A DNA stretch of 64,000 nucleotides, taken from assembly GCA_020746835.1 (NCBI GenBank), contig JAGPNK010000021.1:310001-374000 (forward strand), read 5' to 3'. Under the pieces are notes generated by a model, which made no database searches, was not told the DNA's origin, and saw only the letters and a program-made list of their open reading frames with translations. The position numbers were made by a program, and so were the translations under genes. Source of the stretch: Stachybotrys elegans (lineage: Eukaryota > Ascomycota > Sordariomycetes > Hypocreales > Stachybotryaceae). Below are positions 1 to 10,877 of this stretch, piece after piece; position 1 is the stretch's first letter, and each line of letters begins with the position of its first letter.

Positions 1-116
1 AGATTTCACGTCGTGCGGGGACCCTGTCTAATAAATAACCCCTGTATTGCCTCGATTCTGACATTCCGCCTTGCCAAGCATGGCGCAGCGCAGCCTTATA
101 AGCCTCAACATACCAT

Positions 117-373
117 ATCCCCTTGAGTGTGGAAAGGCTCCCTCAATGTATTCAACCCACATACCCCTCAATTTAGATTAGTACAAGAAGTAATTTCAAC
201 TCTCTATTTGGCTGTAATATATATAATATAGCTATATATACCTAGTAGGAATGCTAGGACTTCTACTATAGTCTAATTTATTAGGGAAATAAAGTTATGA
301 TTTTTTTCTACATTTTTATTAATTAAAAACCCTGTCTGCAACATTAAGGGAGCCTTTCCACACTCAAGGGGAT
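117..373. mobile_element. MITE-like element with about 30-base terminal inverted repeats
   Basis: The first about 32 bases (from 117, beginning atccccttgagtgtgg) recur almost perfectly as the reverse complement at 342-373. Between them lies about 190 bases of AT-rich DNA with runs of TA. There is no open frame inside, so it would be non-autonomous. I could not see a clear target-site duplication in the flanks (cat before, gag after), so the exact ends are uncertain. Confidence 0.6.
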
Positions 374-917
374 GAGCTCTTATTTATCCCCAACCCTTTC
401 CCAGAGCTAACATTTGAACCCAAGAAGTTGCAAAGGGCGCCATTCAAGTGGTCATTATTTTACGGGAATGGATAAAAGGCCTGAGCCTGTATAAGAGGCA
501 TTCCTGCCTTTTACTTAGTTTCTTCCACCGCAATCTCGTTGGGATGCTTCGTCCGTTTCTCTATATGATATGAGTGTGAGCACATTCACATTTAATAGTG
601 TGCTCTACCTTTCTTCTATAACGGCCAAGTCATTTATGCTTGTCAACGTATGGATAGTCCCCTCCAAACGGCGATGCGAGTCTCCAAGTCTTGGATCTCA
701 AGCTTCTCTACCTCTCCTATATTTTGATGCTAGACTGCCATCTTCATCGGCGTATTTACTAAAAGCTTATCTGGCAAGATGCCCAAGGAATGGAAATTTG
801 CGATCCGGGACTGCCTCCGGTTATCAGAGAACTTGGCAGCGGATAACGATGTTTTGTGGAATGACGTCTTTGTCCTCTCCTCACCGTGTCGTGCTAACCC
901 ATAATATACCCTTTCGA

Positions 918-1451
918 TCACCTGCACAAATTTTCCTGGCCAAGTTCCTTGCGAATGCTATATTCCTGGTTACCTCTTGCATAATACAACCCAAGCTCGT
1001 ATGCCGTACGATCCTCGTTGTCCTTGGCATGGTGGCCGATCCCGAACGGACACAAAGGCAAGGTATGTTTTTCTGCATCGTTCATAGCATTTAAGACACA
1101 GTAATGAAGAAGTGTGTATCTTTTACTGTCTTTTTCTAGCAAGTAAACACCGGTCTGCCCCAGGATACTCAGATCGCCCTTAGTGCCGGCGAATCTCACA
1201 CCTAAAGCGATACAAGTGGCCAAAGTCCTCTTGGGACTGGCAAATGATATCCGCACCAAACAACAATTACACAGATTTTGCTTAGCGTTTAAGTATTCGT
1301 TCCAGTCTCCCTGCGCATCATCCTCTACAAACTTACAGTTGGTCTTTGCGTAAATGAACAGTGTCCCAGCCTTTGTAAGCCTATGGAGCTTGTGTCTCCA
1401 GAACCCATTAGATGACTTGATTAACTGCAGGCCTTGAGCTGCAGAAGGCAA
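918..1451 (-). CDS. Orphan ORF of unknown function, 177 aa
   Basis: This is the longest minus-strand frame in the desert and its composition looks protein-like (mixed charged and hydrophobic residues, several Cys, no low complexity). I recognise no domain. It begins only a few bases from the repeat copy at 1454, so it may be the remnant of a longer gene cut by that insertion, or a chance frame. There is no neighbouring gene to give context. Confidence 0.15.
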   Translation of the reverse strand: MPSAAQGLQLIKSSNGFWRHKLHRLTKAGTLFIYAKTNCKFVEDDAQGDWNEYLNAKQNLCNCCLVRISFASPKRTLATCIALGVRFAGTKGDLSILGQTGVYLLEKDSKRYTLLHYCVLNAMNDAEKHTLPLCPFGIGHHAKDNEDRTAYELGLYYARGNQEYSIRKELGQENLCR

Positions 1452-1453
1452 TC

Positions 1454-1523
1454 ATGTGAGATTTCCCGTGTGCCCCAATGGGGTACAGACTAGCGACTTC
1501 GAGGATGCTCCTCCGACGATAAA
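1454..1523 (+). repeat. Terminal-repeat copy A of the dispersed inverted-repeat family
   Basis: It matches the terminal repeat of the full element at 38214-38643: an atgtgagatttcccg head, a ccccaatgggg/tacagac core and a gcgacttcgaggat segment, ending in gataaa. A second head of 15 bases (atgtgagatttcccg) follows at 1537-1551. Only one end is seen, so this is a truncated copy. Confidence 0.75.
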
Positions 1524-1768
1524 GCAGAAGTCAATTATGTGAGATTTCCCGCTGTGATTCACACTCATGTAGAGCATTGATGAGTCGACGAATAGCTTGG
1601 TGGAATGTGAGCGGATCAAAGACGAGCTTCCTGAATTGCGTAGCTGCAGCTAAGCCTCCATTGGGCAGTTATTAACACGCTTCTAATGAGCTTGGGCATC
1701 TCTGGAAGCTCGTAGATAGTTGAGAGACGATGAGAATTGCTTTAGTTTCCCCGCATGAATAAGCAGTC

Positions 1769-2146
1769 TTGGAGCCACTGACAATGGCAATCTTTACACT
1801 TCTAGGCATAGTCCCGAGGCCTAAACAGCAATCCCCCATTACCCTAGCTATACCGAACACACAGGTCTATTTAGAGTTTCCTCGATTAACCATGTCAAGT
1901 GTAGAGGAAGACACAGATTGGACGGATCACCCTTCTTGGTCCATCCCGCTGTCTCACATCAGCGACTTACCAACGAAAGACATGACGTTGTACAATATAT
2001 ATGCGAACGGCGATCCATGCCTCTTAAACAAGCTTATACAATATATACTTGTACTCGCACGCAAGAAGAAGGAGTCCATTTCCAGAATGGAACAGACTTA
2101 TCAGGCCTACTATGTAGTTAAAGACCAGTATCGGAATAATGAGTAA
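1769..2146 (+). CDS. Orphan ORF of unknown function, 125 aa
   Basis: A plus-strand frame starting with a hydrophobic stretch and ending in a charged, Lys/Tyr-rich tail. No domain is recognised. It could be the fragment of a decayed gene together with the frame at 918-1451, or chance. Listed only because it is one of the few longer frames in the desert. Confidence 0.12.
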   Translation: MEPLTMAIFTLLGIVPRPKQQSPITLAIPNTQVYLEFPRLTMSSVEEDTDWTDHPSWSIPLSHISDLPTKDMTLYNIYANGDPCLLNKLIQYILVLARKKKESISRMEQTYQAYYVVKDQYRNNE

Positions 2147-3044
2147 GTGAACAATATTCAATGGACGCGGCGAAGCACTAACAGCGCTCAACGAGAGGCT
2201 AGATACTTTGGCGGCAGGCTTGGCGTCCTAGTAGGGGGCACTGACAGTCCAGCCTTTGCATTTCTGACTGGGTAGCGACGACGATCAACTCTAGATAAGC
2301 AGTTCTAACAGAAAACTGCTGCAAGTCGACGGACATTCCACTTGCCGACAGTGCTATGGCAGCAATACGATGTCTGCATAATGAGACAAAGGGCCATTGG
2401 CCTGGCGCAGGAGATATTGCGGTTCTGTTTGGTTGCAGAGCGCCCGTTGTTCTGAGACGACACGATACTACACCCAGTCCAGACAATACAGGCCTGCCTT
2501 GGAATGATCATTCAGTCATTGGTGTGTTGTATGAATGGTTGATGGGGAGACGAGGAGATAGAGGGCAAGTCCGATACCTGTGCTTACAGAACACTGATAT
2601 GTTGGTGGTTCGGTCAACCACGCTCCTCAGCTGATCCAGGGGTTGCGCTCTTGAAAGAGGCAGCGCAGCAAGATATGAAGACAGAACTCTTGGAGCTGAC
2701 ATGCTCGTTTTGCTGTGAGATATGACTGTCTGCAGTATGGAACCGGCTCACAAATGGGTAGCTCTGCGGAGAATGCAACGCTGTAGATTGTGGCTTCTGG
2801 GCACGTTGCTGCGTTTTTCAGTCTTGGATCCTAGGGTTGGTGATGGAGTCTTGGATCAAGGAGAGGCCGAGCTATTACGCGGGGAAAGGACTGCACAATT
2901 ATTACCACTGTAACCAAGTCTCCGGACTGTTTATCGAAGTAAGCCCAACCAAATTGATAGCAGGGACTGATGTAAGAAATGAGGAAGCAGTTGCCAAATA
3001 CCGTCAAGCAAAACGATATAACACATCCTCACACAGTACTACCT

Positions 3045-3195
3045 ATGATGGAGTAGGTGCGTGCAGCGGGGGAAACAGAACAATGGTGTATATTAACAAT
3101 GAAAGTTGCCTGTTACCCACAGGACCAAAAATATAGCCAAACGATTAAGGGATTCTTAGACTGTAGCTGAAATGACTCGTTAGCCGGAGTTATAT
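3045..3195 (+). repeat. Dispersed repeat, copy 1 (partner at 59420-59580)
   Basis: About 150 bases align collinearly with 59420-59580 by eye, with shared landmarks gat.gagtag.tgcgtgcag, gtgtat..aacaatga, and aagggat.c.tagactg followed by cgttrgccgga. Identity looks like roughly 70%. This could be a diverged solo LTR or other transposon end; I see no coding sequence in either copy. Confidence 0.5.
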
Positions 3196-3803
3196 AATAA
3201 TGTCAGTACTAGTTATCATGGATCTCTAATACGCTCAGGCAGAGTCTGGTTGGACTCGTACGTTATAGAGAAGATTACAACTCAACGAAAGCTCTTGATC
3301 TATGTAAGTAGTATGCCCTTTACGATGAAACCCCCTGTTCATTTCGTTCAAGTTGCATTGTGTAAACCAGTCAACTGAAATACAACGCAATTGACCAAGG
3401 TAGTGCCTGACAGTCAGAAATCACAAGCGACAGCACTAGTGTCAAAAGGAGACGGCGATCGAAATTGTAGATCCGCCCGACGCCTGCAGTCAGTACCAGA
3501 TCTGGGTGACGTCTACAGAAACTTAAGGCCGTCTACAAGAAAGTTGCGGGAGCGTTTTAACAGCAACATTTGACAAGCAGGATCAACCCAGGCTTCGATC
3601 TGGCAAGGCTTTGAGACGTGGACCCTGAAGGAGTACCCCCCGGCTGATAAGAGCATGGCTGGCCCAAGTCCGCTTGAATCTACCCTGCAGTTGGGTGATG
3701 TATAGCAACTGGAGAATGATATATTTTTGTTTTTCCCATTTATACTAGTTGTGAATAACTGTGCTGACTTGTTAACTAAAAGTCATTTATAAACTCTTAT
3801 TGT

Positions 3804-3885
3804 TGCCGGGGCACTAGGCACCACTACTGTTTATTTGCTCTCTACTGCTTACACCCCACACTGCACACTCTTTTCCTCATCATAG
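3804..3885 (-). repeat. Dispersed repeat, copy 1 (inverted relative to 9488-9570)
   Basis: The stretch containing ttgccggggcactaggcacc and tgctctctactgcttacacc is the reverse complement of 9490-9575, with high identity over about 80 bases and including the end gaggaaaagag. Read on the minus strand it starts TGATGAGG, as an LTR start could, but no full LTR element is present. Confidence 0.65.
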
Positions 3886-4813
3886 AAACGTTAGAATATA
3901 TTGCTATTCCGCTAAGTCTAGAACAGACATCGATCAAGCAGACCCAATCAGATGACTCCTAGAGGTCTCTGTTAGATATTAAGTAACTTGGTTTCGCTTC
4001 AAATCGCCGGCTGGGGCTCACCACCGGCCGGGGCTAGCTGGCCGGGGCCAGAGCTGGTGAGTGTATAGCCCCGATAGATAGTTTGCGCAGGATCGTAGGT
4101 AAGAATGGGGGATTCTGTAGAGCTATTAAACAATATAGGGGCTTATGATCGGGATGTATCCTAAGCTCTACAAGAGTATTAGTATTCAAAATATTTCCAC
4201 CATTCCCTGTAGCGAGACCCGTGAACCAGCCCTACCAGAACCTGCAGATGCAAGCCTGCCCAGAGCAGCCCATCAAGGGGCATCCAAACTGGGCCGCACC
4301 CAGTCTATGGGGCTCAACACAGCCCCGTTGGTGGTCAGCGTGCTCAGTAAGAGCTAAGAATAACCCACTCTGTTGAGGGGTTCGTGCCGGAGGAAACCGT
4401 CACGCTTGTCGTTGGCGCTGGAAATAAGTGCGTGCCATCCTCCTGGGTCTCGCCTCGCTTCATCTGACTCGCTGGTGACGGGCCATCCAAGTGGTCATAC
4501 TAGTGATGGACCCTACCAATGGCTCAGATGTACAGGATGATGTAAATTCAAGGCGCGGATTGGTATTTGCTCTAATCTGAAAGAAAAACAATGGTCTAGT
4601 GCTATTTTACATCTCGAATCTGGCTTGATACGCCTCCACCTCTACGCCGACGCAACTGATCTGCTTTGCTTTCCCATCTCGTCCACCCTCGTGTCATTTA
4701 CCTCAGCTCGCCCCAGTCGGCCGCATGCCATGAGACTGGTGAACGGAGTGGCCAAATCCCACAGGCCATGCGTTTCCGCCTGTTTGGGTAGGCAGCAGAC
4801 CATGCCCTCTACT

Positions 4814-5732
4814 TTACAGCCTGAACAGCCGTGATTCGCCACGCCGCTCCCTCCAGCTATTGGTTGACTGGAACAGGTCCCAGCAGCCAGATATTACCCA
4901 GCCCCATTTCAGGACAAAGGACTCGTTGACTTCCCAGCTGGCGGGATCTTCAGGATCGCCCCAGACCATCATTCCGGACCGCCCCCCCTCTGCTCCGCTA
5001 GACTGGAGAAGGTCCTCACAGAGTTCCGTGTCGTCCCATGATTCGCCCTTGATTAATATGTTGTCCCGCATCTGGGGGAATGGAAACATATCGACCCAGG
5101 GATGGTGCTTGACGGAACGCTGCAGGGCCGTTGGTCGGAGTGGTAGAGGGGTCGAGGGGGATACATCGGCGCCCGTGCAAAAAGGCGACACAATGTTGTC
5201 CGAGAACTGCCCGTGCTCATCTGTAATGAATTCTGGGCCATGACCCATGAGTGTCAGGTTCGTGAAGAGTGCTCGTAAGAGATTGAACTGCGAGAGGTTG
5301 AGAAGTAGATCGGTTCTCGTGCAGCCAGAGGCGTAGAGTTCGAAGGTCTCGCGCTCAAATTGGTTCATTCGTTCGTGTAGTTCTTTGTAACTTGCTGAGC
5401 AATGAAGTCCGAGTGGAGGGGAGGAGGTGGAAGGAGGAGGACGGTCGCCGTCATCCGATGCAGCTGTTCCATGCGCGGAAGCACCGGACTTCATCTTTTG
5501 ACGTTGCTCTGTTTCATCGTTAGCTTTCGATGCACGCGGGCTGGGTGTGAATCGTACTCCAGGCACGCTGGTTGAGGCGGTTCTGCAGTTTCCGTCTTTT
5601 GGCAGGATCACTGGTGCCTGTCCAGTCATCATGGGCGCTCAATACTCCAAAGCTGAGTGCAACAGGAGCAAGCATGGCCATTTTCCCTCGCTTGCTAACC
5701 TCGCCTTGGCTGATTTCGAATACATTGTCCAT
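4814..5732 (-). CDS. bZIP transcription factor with DUF3425 domain
   Basis: Two exons: 5732-5558 and 5508-4814, giving 289 residues. The intron 5509-5557 (49 bases) has a GTACGA donor, a perfect GCTAAC branch site and an ACAG acceptor; splicing joins the basic region (KRRKLQNRLNQRAW) to a QRQK run, which is the short bZIP found at the start of fungal DUF3425 proteins. The C-terminal half carries the DUF3425 pattern: HPWVDMFPFPQMRDN, then a WGDPEDPASWEV block and a KWGW..GC block. It is likely a nuclear DNA-binding regulator; its target is unknown. The start at 5732 is preferred over 5765 because the extra residues are hydrophobic and not family-like. The leucine-zipper part is weak, as is common in this family. 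Confidence 0.85.
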
Positions 5733-6406
5733 ATTGGCCGAGGAAGGAAAGAAAAATAAGATCAAGGATGATCAAAAAGGAGATATAAGGAGAGCAAAAG
5801 GAGATAATGATGCGACCAAAAAGGAGGAGACGGGTATAGACTAGATGCTGATGTGAAGTGGTGGGCAAGAAAGGTGTCACAGGGAAAGGGAGGCTTAAAA
5901 GCTTGAACGGCTCTGCATCTCGTGGCCGGCAGAGGAGACATACGTCAGGACGTGCCACAAGGGGTAACTGAGCCTCATGAGACAGACAAGCCCTTATGGG
6001 CCAATCAGGTCAAGGATGAGAGAGCAACTCACATGAAGGGTGGCAGAGTATAAGCTTACTCTACCGGAGCCGAGGATCTTTGGTAAAGGCAAAAACGTAC
6101 CATGTGGCACGAGGGCAGGGCTGGGGGCCAAGGTCGCAATATTGTTTACGGGTTTAAGTGAAGAGCAAAACGAGGAACAGGAGATAGAGATGGACTCTAA
6201 ATGACTATAGGTGAGTCATGACAAGGATGTGATGGGCCCTTACAACCCACAGGCGAGGATCGAGGTCGAGGTCAGGCAACGTTGCCGTAAGGGGAAATTT
6301 GTCGCGCCCCAACCAAGGCGCGGGTAACGAATCAAAGGAAGAAGAGTGTCGGCTTGGCATTTTCCTGATTGAGTAGATAGCGCAAAGACACACATGCATA
6401 GACGAT
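5733..6406. other. Intergenic: upstream region of the bZIP gene
   Basis: This region lies between the start of the bZIP gene and the stop of the next minus-strand gene, so it should hold the bZIP promoter. A purine-rich stretch sits at 5745-5830. I see no other gene or repeat. Confidence 0.5.
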
Positions 6407-7175
6407 CTATATCATCAGTTTCCAGGATGCCGTCTCGCACCATATCCTTGCATACCACTGATGCAGCTCCTCCATCCAGGCAGGCATCGGACCTCGGGGG
6501 CCAGTGTGCGACCCGGAGCTAGGGAACAGGCAGCTCTTGAGCTGGAGCTCCACCTCGTCCCGCTGCTTGTCAACAGTGGCAGTCATGACGAAGAGGCCGT
6601 CGGAGGGCCTCGGGCCCTGGTTCCGGGGAGAGTCCCCGCAGCGCACCGTGATGCTCGAGGCCGTCTTCTCGACGACCTCGAAGTGATCGGTGATGCGCGT
6701 TCCCTTGTCGTAGCGGCTCTCGGCCAGCTGCTCGGTGGACCAGAGCTGCTGCAGGGTCTCGGGGCCCTTCCACTTGAACTCGAGGTACATTCGCTGTATG
6801 GCATATCCTAGACGCGCCTGCTCAGCCACGACACGCCCGATGCGACAAACTGGATAAAGGTAACACAAGAAGATGACGGCTGCAGCACTAACCCCACCCG
6901 CTCCATATTCCACGGCAGAACTCGACGGCAAGCTCCCCGTCCTTCTGGAGCAGCTCGGGACGGATCTTGCTCAAGGGGATGCGGCGGATGCACACGTCAG
7001 AGGTGGGCGTGTTCCTGGCAGGATTGCGCGAGTAGAAGAGCCTCGACTTCCACAGGGGGTCGGAGGCTGGGAGGGGGGCGACGACAGGATTCTTCGCGGC
7101 CAGGTAGGCCAGGCAGGTGGCCGAGGCCGAGACGCCAAGCAGCCCGGTGCAGAAAGTCTTGCGCAGGAGGCCCAT
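6407..7175 (-). CDS. Conserved fungal protein of unknown function, 227 aa
   Basis: Two exons: 7175-6893 and 6807-6407. The intron 6808-6892 (85 bases) has a GTTAGT donor, a CTGAG branch site and a CTAG acceptor, and removing it joins EFCRGIWSGWG to YAIQRMYLEFKW in frame. The N-terminus has a short hydrophobic stretch (about residues 9-28), possibly a membrane anchor or weak signal. The body has ITDHFEVVEK, SITVRCGDSP and DGLF blocks and a Trp-rich C-terminal helix. The pattern is that of a widespread fungal family without assigned chemistry, often seen beside metabolic genes. A shorter alternative intron (6850-6892) also keeps the frame but fits the family pattern less well. I assign no function. 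Confidence 0.7.
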
Positions 7176-8328
7176 GTCGAGAGGTGAGAGAATCGGATGC
7201 AGCAACGGGCAGGAACTCACGCGTGACACACAGCCTGCTTCCTTGTGAGGCTTATGATGGTGGACGCGTGGAGGGAGGGAGAGACGGGTGGGTCTGGCCT
7301 GAGGCAGCAACGCAAATGCCGTCTGCCGTAAGACTAGCCGGAGGGGAGGGGGAATAGATCAGCGTGCTAGTCATGTGCTTTAGTGGGGAATTTGGGGGGG
7401 GGGGGTTGGCAGGGGTTCAAGATAAGGTACTGAGGACGATAGCTTCTTTTTTTTCTCCTCTCCCTTCTTTCCGCCTTTTTTGTTTGCTGTTTCTGTGACC
7501 AGCGCAATCCTTCCGCGCCCCAAGGAAGAGGCGATGCAACCACCATCGTAAGCTCGATGCGCGCGCATTTTCCAGGGGGAGGAGGGAGACGTGGCGCAGA
7601 CGCGAGGGAGGGAGGTGAGACGAGAGGGGTTTGTTGGCGACAAAAAGGGGACAAACGGGGATCATTGCCATCCCAAACGGGCTGCATACATGCATGCCTT
7701 GTGCGCTGTGTAACCAGCCAATCCCAATCCCACCCACCAGCGACACTCTATTCTTATTCTTGCCTGGAAGCTCATGTCGGCAGCTCACCTGCATGGTGGG
7801 CCTCTGCCTCCATCTAAGGTTGTCGTCTTTAATTCTACCTCAACTCTACTCTGCTCTGCTCTCCTCAGCCTGAGCCATCCCCTCGGGTCCGTCTGGAACG
7901 CCTCTCGTGCGACACCGGAGCCCGCACCCATCGGGCCGCGCCAGCTGCTAACCGCTATGATACCGCCAAGCCTCCGTTTGATACCGTAAGGGGCTCACGA
8001 TTCCCTCGGGTCCCGCTGAGCACGGGCCGATATAGGGGCGCGGATAAGGGATTTATTTTTTTCCCTTTATCAACCAGCCCGTCTTGGGGCGGGCGGCGTG
8101 GAATGTCGCGATTGAGCTCTAATTTAAATAATTTGCGCGCCCCCAACAAACCTCCCCTGCATCAAACACTTTTGCATTCTCTGACGCCGTCGCGGAAACG
8201 TCCTGGGAGACGAGGCGAGGCGGGCTCATTTAATCAGCGCTCATTATCTGAAACAACCCAGCCTGCTGCAAGGGAAGAAACAGAAGAAGACAAGAAGAAG
8301 AAAAAAAAGAAGAAAGGAAACAGAAAAA
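7176..8328. promoter_or_regulatory. Divergent promoter region with poly-G and purine tracts
   Basis: This is the shared upstream region of the minus-strand gene starting at 7175 and the DUF1275 gene starting at 8329. It has a run of 12 G at 7394-7405, a T/C-rich run near 7445-7475, CT-rich stretches at 7840-7870, and an A/G-rich leader (8277-8328) directly before the 8329 ATG, typical of a fungal 5' leader. No coding sequence is supported here. Confidence 0.5.
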
Positions 8329-9162
8329 ATGGCTGCCCGATCAGAGCTCCCGCTAACCGAGACCGACGTCGAGACCTCGGCCGCGCCGTCCATCAAGTCC
8401 CGGACCTGGTCCTCGACGCTGGCCATGGACATCGACAAGCACCACGCCGACATCCCCGTCGTCCTCTGCAGCTTCGTCTCGGGCCTGTGCGACAGCGTCG
8501 CCTTCAGCGCCTCCACCGTCTTCGTCTCCATGCAGACGGGCAACACCATCTTCCTCGCCCTCGGCGCCTCGTCGCTGCCCTCCAACGTGCCCTACATGTG
8601 GATCCGCGCCCTCACCTCCATCGGCGCCTTTCTGCTCGGCGTCTTTTGCTGGAGCAAGCTGCGACACATCCGCCCCATCTCCAAGGGCACCCTCGCCGCC
8701 AACTTCTTCGTCCAGTCCCTCTTCATCTTCATCGCCGCCTCCCTGGGCCAGAGCGACGTCGTCCCCGTCCTCGAAGACCTGCACCTCGCCGAGGAGTACG
8801 CCAGGGACGAGCGCTTCGACTTTGTCACCCTCGCCCCCATCGCCCTCCTCGCCTTCCAGTTCGGAGGCCAGATCGTCACCAGCCGCCAGCTGGGCTACAA
8901 CGAGGTCCCCACCAATGTCTTGACCAGCGTCTACTGCGATCTGATGAGCGACCCGGGCCTGTTCAGCTCCGCTAGCAACCCCAAGAGGAACCGCCGCGCC
9001 TCTGCCGTCGTGCTGATGCTGACGGGCGGCATCATTGGAGGATGGATGGGCTGGAGCCCTGCCGGTATGACCACGGCGCTCTGGATCGGAGGAGGTGTCA
9101 AGTTCATCATTGCCCTGGCCTGGCTGCAGTGGAAGGTCAAGGAGAGCGGGTCACAAAAGTAG
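8329..9162 (+). CDS. DUF1275/YoaK-family membrane protein, 277 aa
   Basis: Single exon. After a hydrophilic, Thr/Ser-rich N-terminus (about 35 residues), the protein has the DUF1275 (YoaK) pattern: a CSFVSGLCDSVAFSASTVFVSMQTGN-type block at about residues 47-70, where the QTGN motif is diagnostic, then about six membrane segments including IALLAFQFGGQIVTSRQLG and a C-terminal GGIIGGWMGW helix. The family occurs in bacteria and fungi; its transported substrate is not known. The start is the first ATG after an A/G-rich leader. The high GC3 of the coding region contrasts with the flanks. It shares a promoter region with the divergent unknown gene at 6407-7175. Confidence 0.88.
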   Translation: MAARSELPLTETDVETSAAPSIKSRTWSSTLAMDIDKHHADIPVVLCSFVSGLCDSVAFSASTVFVSMQTGNTIFLALGASSLPSNVPYMWIRALTSIGAFLLGVFCWSKLRHIRPISKGTLAANFFVQSLFIFIAASLGQSDVVPVLEDLHLAEEYARDERFDFVTLAPIALLAFQFGGQIVTSRQLGYNEVPTNVLTSVYCDLMSDPGLFSSASNPKRNRRASAVVLMLTGGIIGGWMGWSPAGMTTALWIGGGVKFIIALAWLQWKVKESGSQK

Positions 9163-9670
9163 AGGCTGCGTACAGGAATGGAAGATACCCCATAAACAAG
9201 ATCACTAGATGCAAAATATACTACAGAGATAGAGAGATTATAATATAGATACATAGATGGCTGGGACTGGGTCCCATGCTTTTAATCCTACCAATTTAAC
9301 CATGTCCATCTTGTCCATAATGTAGTGCAGGTGTTAGAAATGTTTCTTGGTTGAAATAGTTTCGAGAACAGCTTTGTAGACGCATACATCGAACCTGTAC
9401 GCAACTCATTCTGAGCACGGGGAAGAGTATTTCGGTGCTGGTAGGATAAAATTGAGTTCTAGAGATAGGTATGTTGCCCTGCCTTGTATGATGAGGAAAA
9501 GAGTATGCAGTGTGAGGTGTAAGCAGTAGAGAGCAAATACACAGTAGAGGTGGTGCCTAGTGCCCCGGCAACCAATATAGTCGTAAACAGTAGAGAGAAA
9601 CAACAACAAGGCCATATCAGGCTGCCCGCCCTGCCTTGTATTGTCTAGTCCATGTTCTATCCTCCAAATC
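9163..9670. other. Intergenic between convergent genes, with repeat insertion
   Basis: The 3' ends of the DUF1275 gene and the CrtC/AttH-like gene face each other here. The interval contains the repeat at 9488-9575, and a 12-base direct repeat (cctgccttgtat) occurs on both sides, near 9478-9489 and 9630-9643, which could be a target duplication around an inserted fragment. Confidence 0.5.
9488..9575 (+). repeat. Dispersed repeat, copy 2 (inverted relative to 3804-3885)
   Basis: It is the reverse complement of 3804-3885 with few differences: gatgaggaaaagagt, gtaagcagtagagagcaaat and tggtgcctagtgccccggca. It is bordered by the direct repeat cctgccttgtat. No open frame is inside. Confidence 0.65.
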
Positions 9671-10877
9671 TTAGCCCTCTGCGATTGTTACACGATCAAC
9701 CGCACCAAATCCCTTGACCGAAGCATGGCCGGCCTTCTTCGCTATTATATCGACATAACCGCTAAACTGCGATGGCGGTATAGTCCCCGGAGGGGTTTCT
9801 ATGACTTGGTCAGGCCTTGGGCTCTTGACAACCATCTCGATATCGTCCAGCACCAGAAGCCACTCTTGAGGATAGGTGATGCCTGTCTCGGGCGATGTCC
9901 ATACATTGGTGGTGGACGCCGCCACGGATATAGGCACCACGGAGTCGCGTGAGTTTCGAGAGCTTCGGATGGTGGCAAACTCTTTGGGCCCGTTGACAGG
10001 GTCTGTCCAATACCAGACGGACATGACGCTGATGTCCAGCCAGTCGGATTCCTCAAAGTGTACCATGACCCAGTTGATGGAGGCCTGGAGCGAACCCCAC
10101 TGCCTGTCGTACCACGAGAACGACTTTTCCGAGACGACATCTATCTTTTCGCCGTCAATTGTCAATGATCCCTCCGTGGCCCCTCTTGGTAGCGACCACT
10201 GCCAGCCCAGCGCCCCGCCAACCCAGTAGGAGCCCAAGGCCGCGTTGAGGAGGACGGGCGAGGTGAAGTTGAAGGTTAGATCGAAGTCTATGCCTGCGAT
10301 CGAGCTGTATATGTGGATCCCCTGCAAGGGATCTTCACCTGTCGCCTCCATGCCGAATCCATCGTACCTGGCGCGGAAATCGCCTTCGCTGGTCCATAGG
10401 CCGGAACCCTCGGGGTCGTGACGGATGTAGTTGCGGTACAACGAAGGCTCCGTCACGTCAAGGAGGGAAGCTCGATACGCAGGCAGCGCGCCTGGGAGCT
10501 GGGAGGCATAATCCATGACCTGCGCTGCAACGTAATAGCTGTGCCCATTGGACCCATGGATGAAGGAGTTGACCCAGCAGGAGCCATCGATCTGTATTTC
10601 CCCCCGATACTGCGAATCAGATATGTTGAAGGAAAGGGGAAGCTGGTCGAGCTATGACATGTCAACGGCAAGCCGGGCAATCAAAAGTCGATAATACCTG
10701 GCCATTCCACGTGAAACTACCGTTATCGGGAGGCAGAAACCCCACGCTAGAAGCGGCTGGGGACCAGGATGTTGCTGAAGACATGGAGGCTTGCTTAATG
10801 GCCGGAATGGATTTGACTGTGACACGCAAAAACAACAATGTCGCTCCTGGCGTCAGGAATTGGATAGACAGCCACAA
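9671..10877 (-). CDS. CrtC/AttH-domain protein, kievitone hydratase-like, 383 aa
   Basis: Two exons: 10877-10698 and 10642-9671. The intron 10643-10697 (55 bases) runs from GTATTA to CCAG and is phase 0, joining NGSFTWNGQ to LPLSFNIS. The N-terminus has a hydrophobic stretch (residues 4-18), possibly a signal peptide. The mature part is a double-lipocalin-type CrtC/AttH protein: GEIQIDGSCWVNSFI, then YYVAAQVMDY, and the diagnostic SFSWYDRQWG motif near residue 240. Fungal members include secreted kievitone hydratases that detoxify a legume phytoalexin and intracellular Diels-Alderases in polyketide clusters. No PKS lies next to it, so a hydratase or other small-molecule role is more likely, but which one cannot be told from sequence. 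Confidence 0.82.

Larger units (their letters stand above)
374..4813. other. Gene desert with repeat fragments
   Basis: No gene with a recognisable domain is visible over this 4.4 kb, although several short frames exist. It holds a copy of the dispersed inverted-repeat family at 1454-1523, repeat segments at 3045-3195 and 3804-3885 that recur elsewhere in the window, and a GC-rich patch with repeated ggccgg motifs around 4010-4060. The mix of repeat fragments and short broken frames suggests old insertion debris. Confidence 0.6.

Noticed and set aside
570..1094. 174-codon plus-strand frame in the desert
   Set aside because: No domain-like pattern; it largely overlaps the opposite-strand orphan frame and begins in repeat-rich DNA.
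8103..8975. 290-codon plus-strand frame
   Set aside because: Out-of-frame reading of the DUF1275 gene, extremely Arg/Pro/His-rich.
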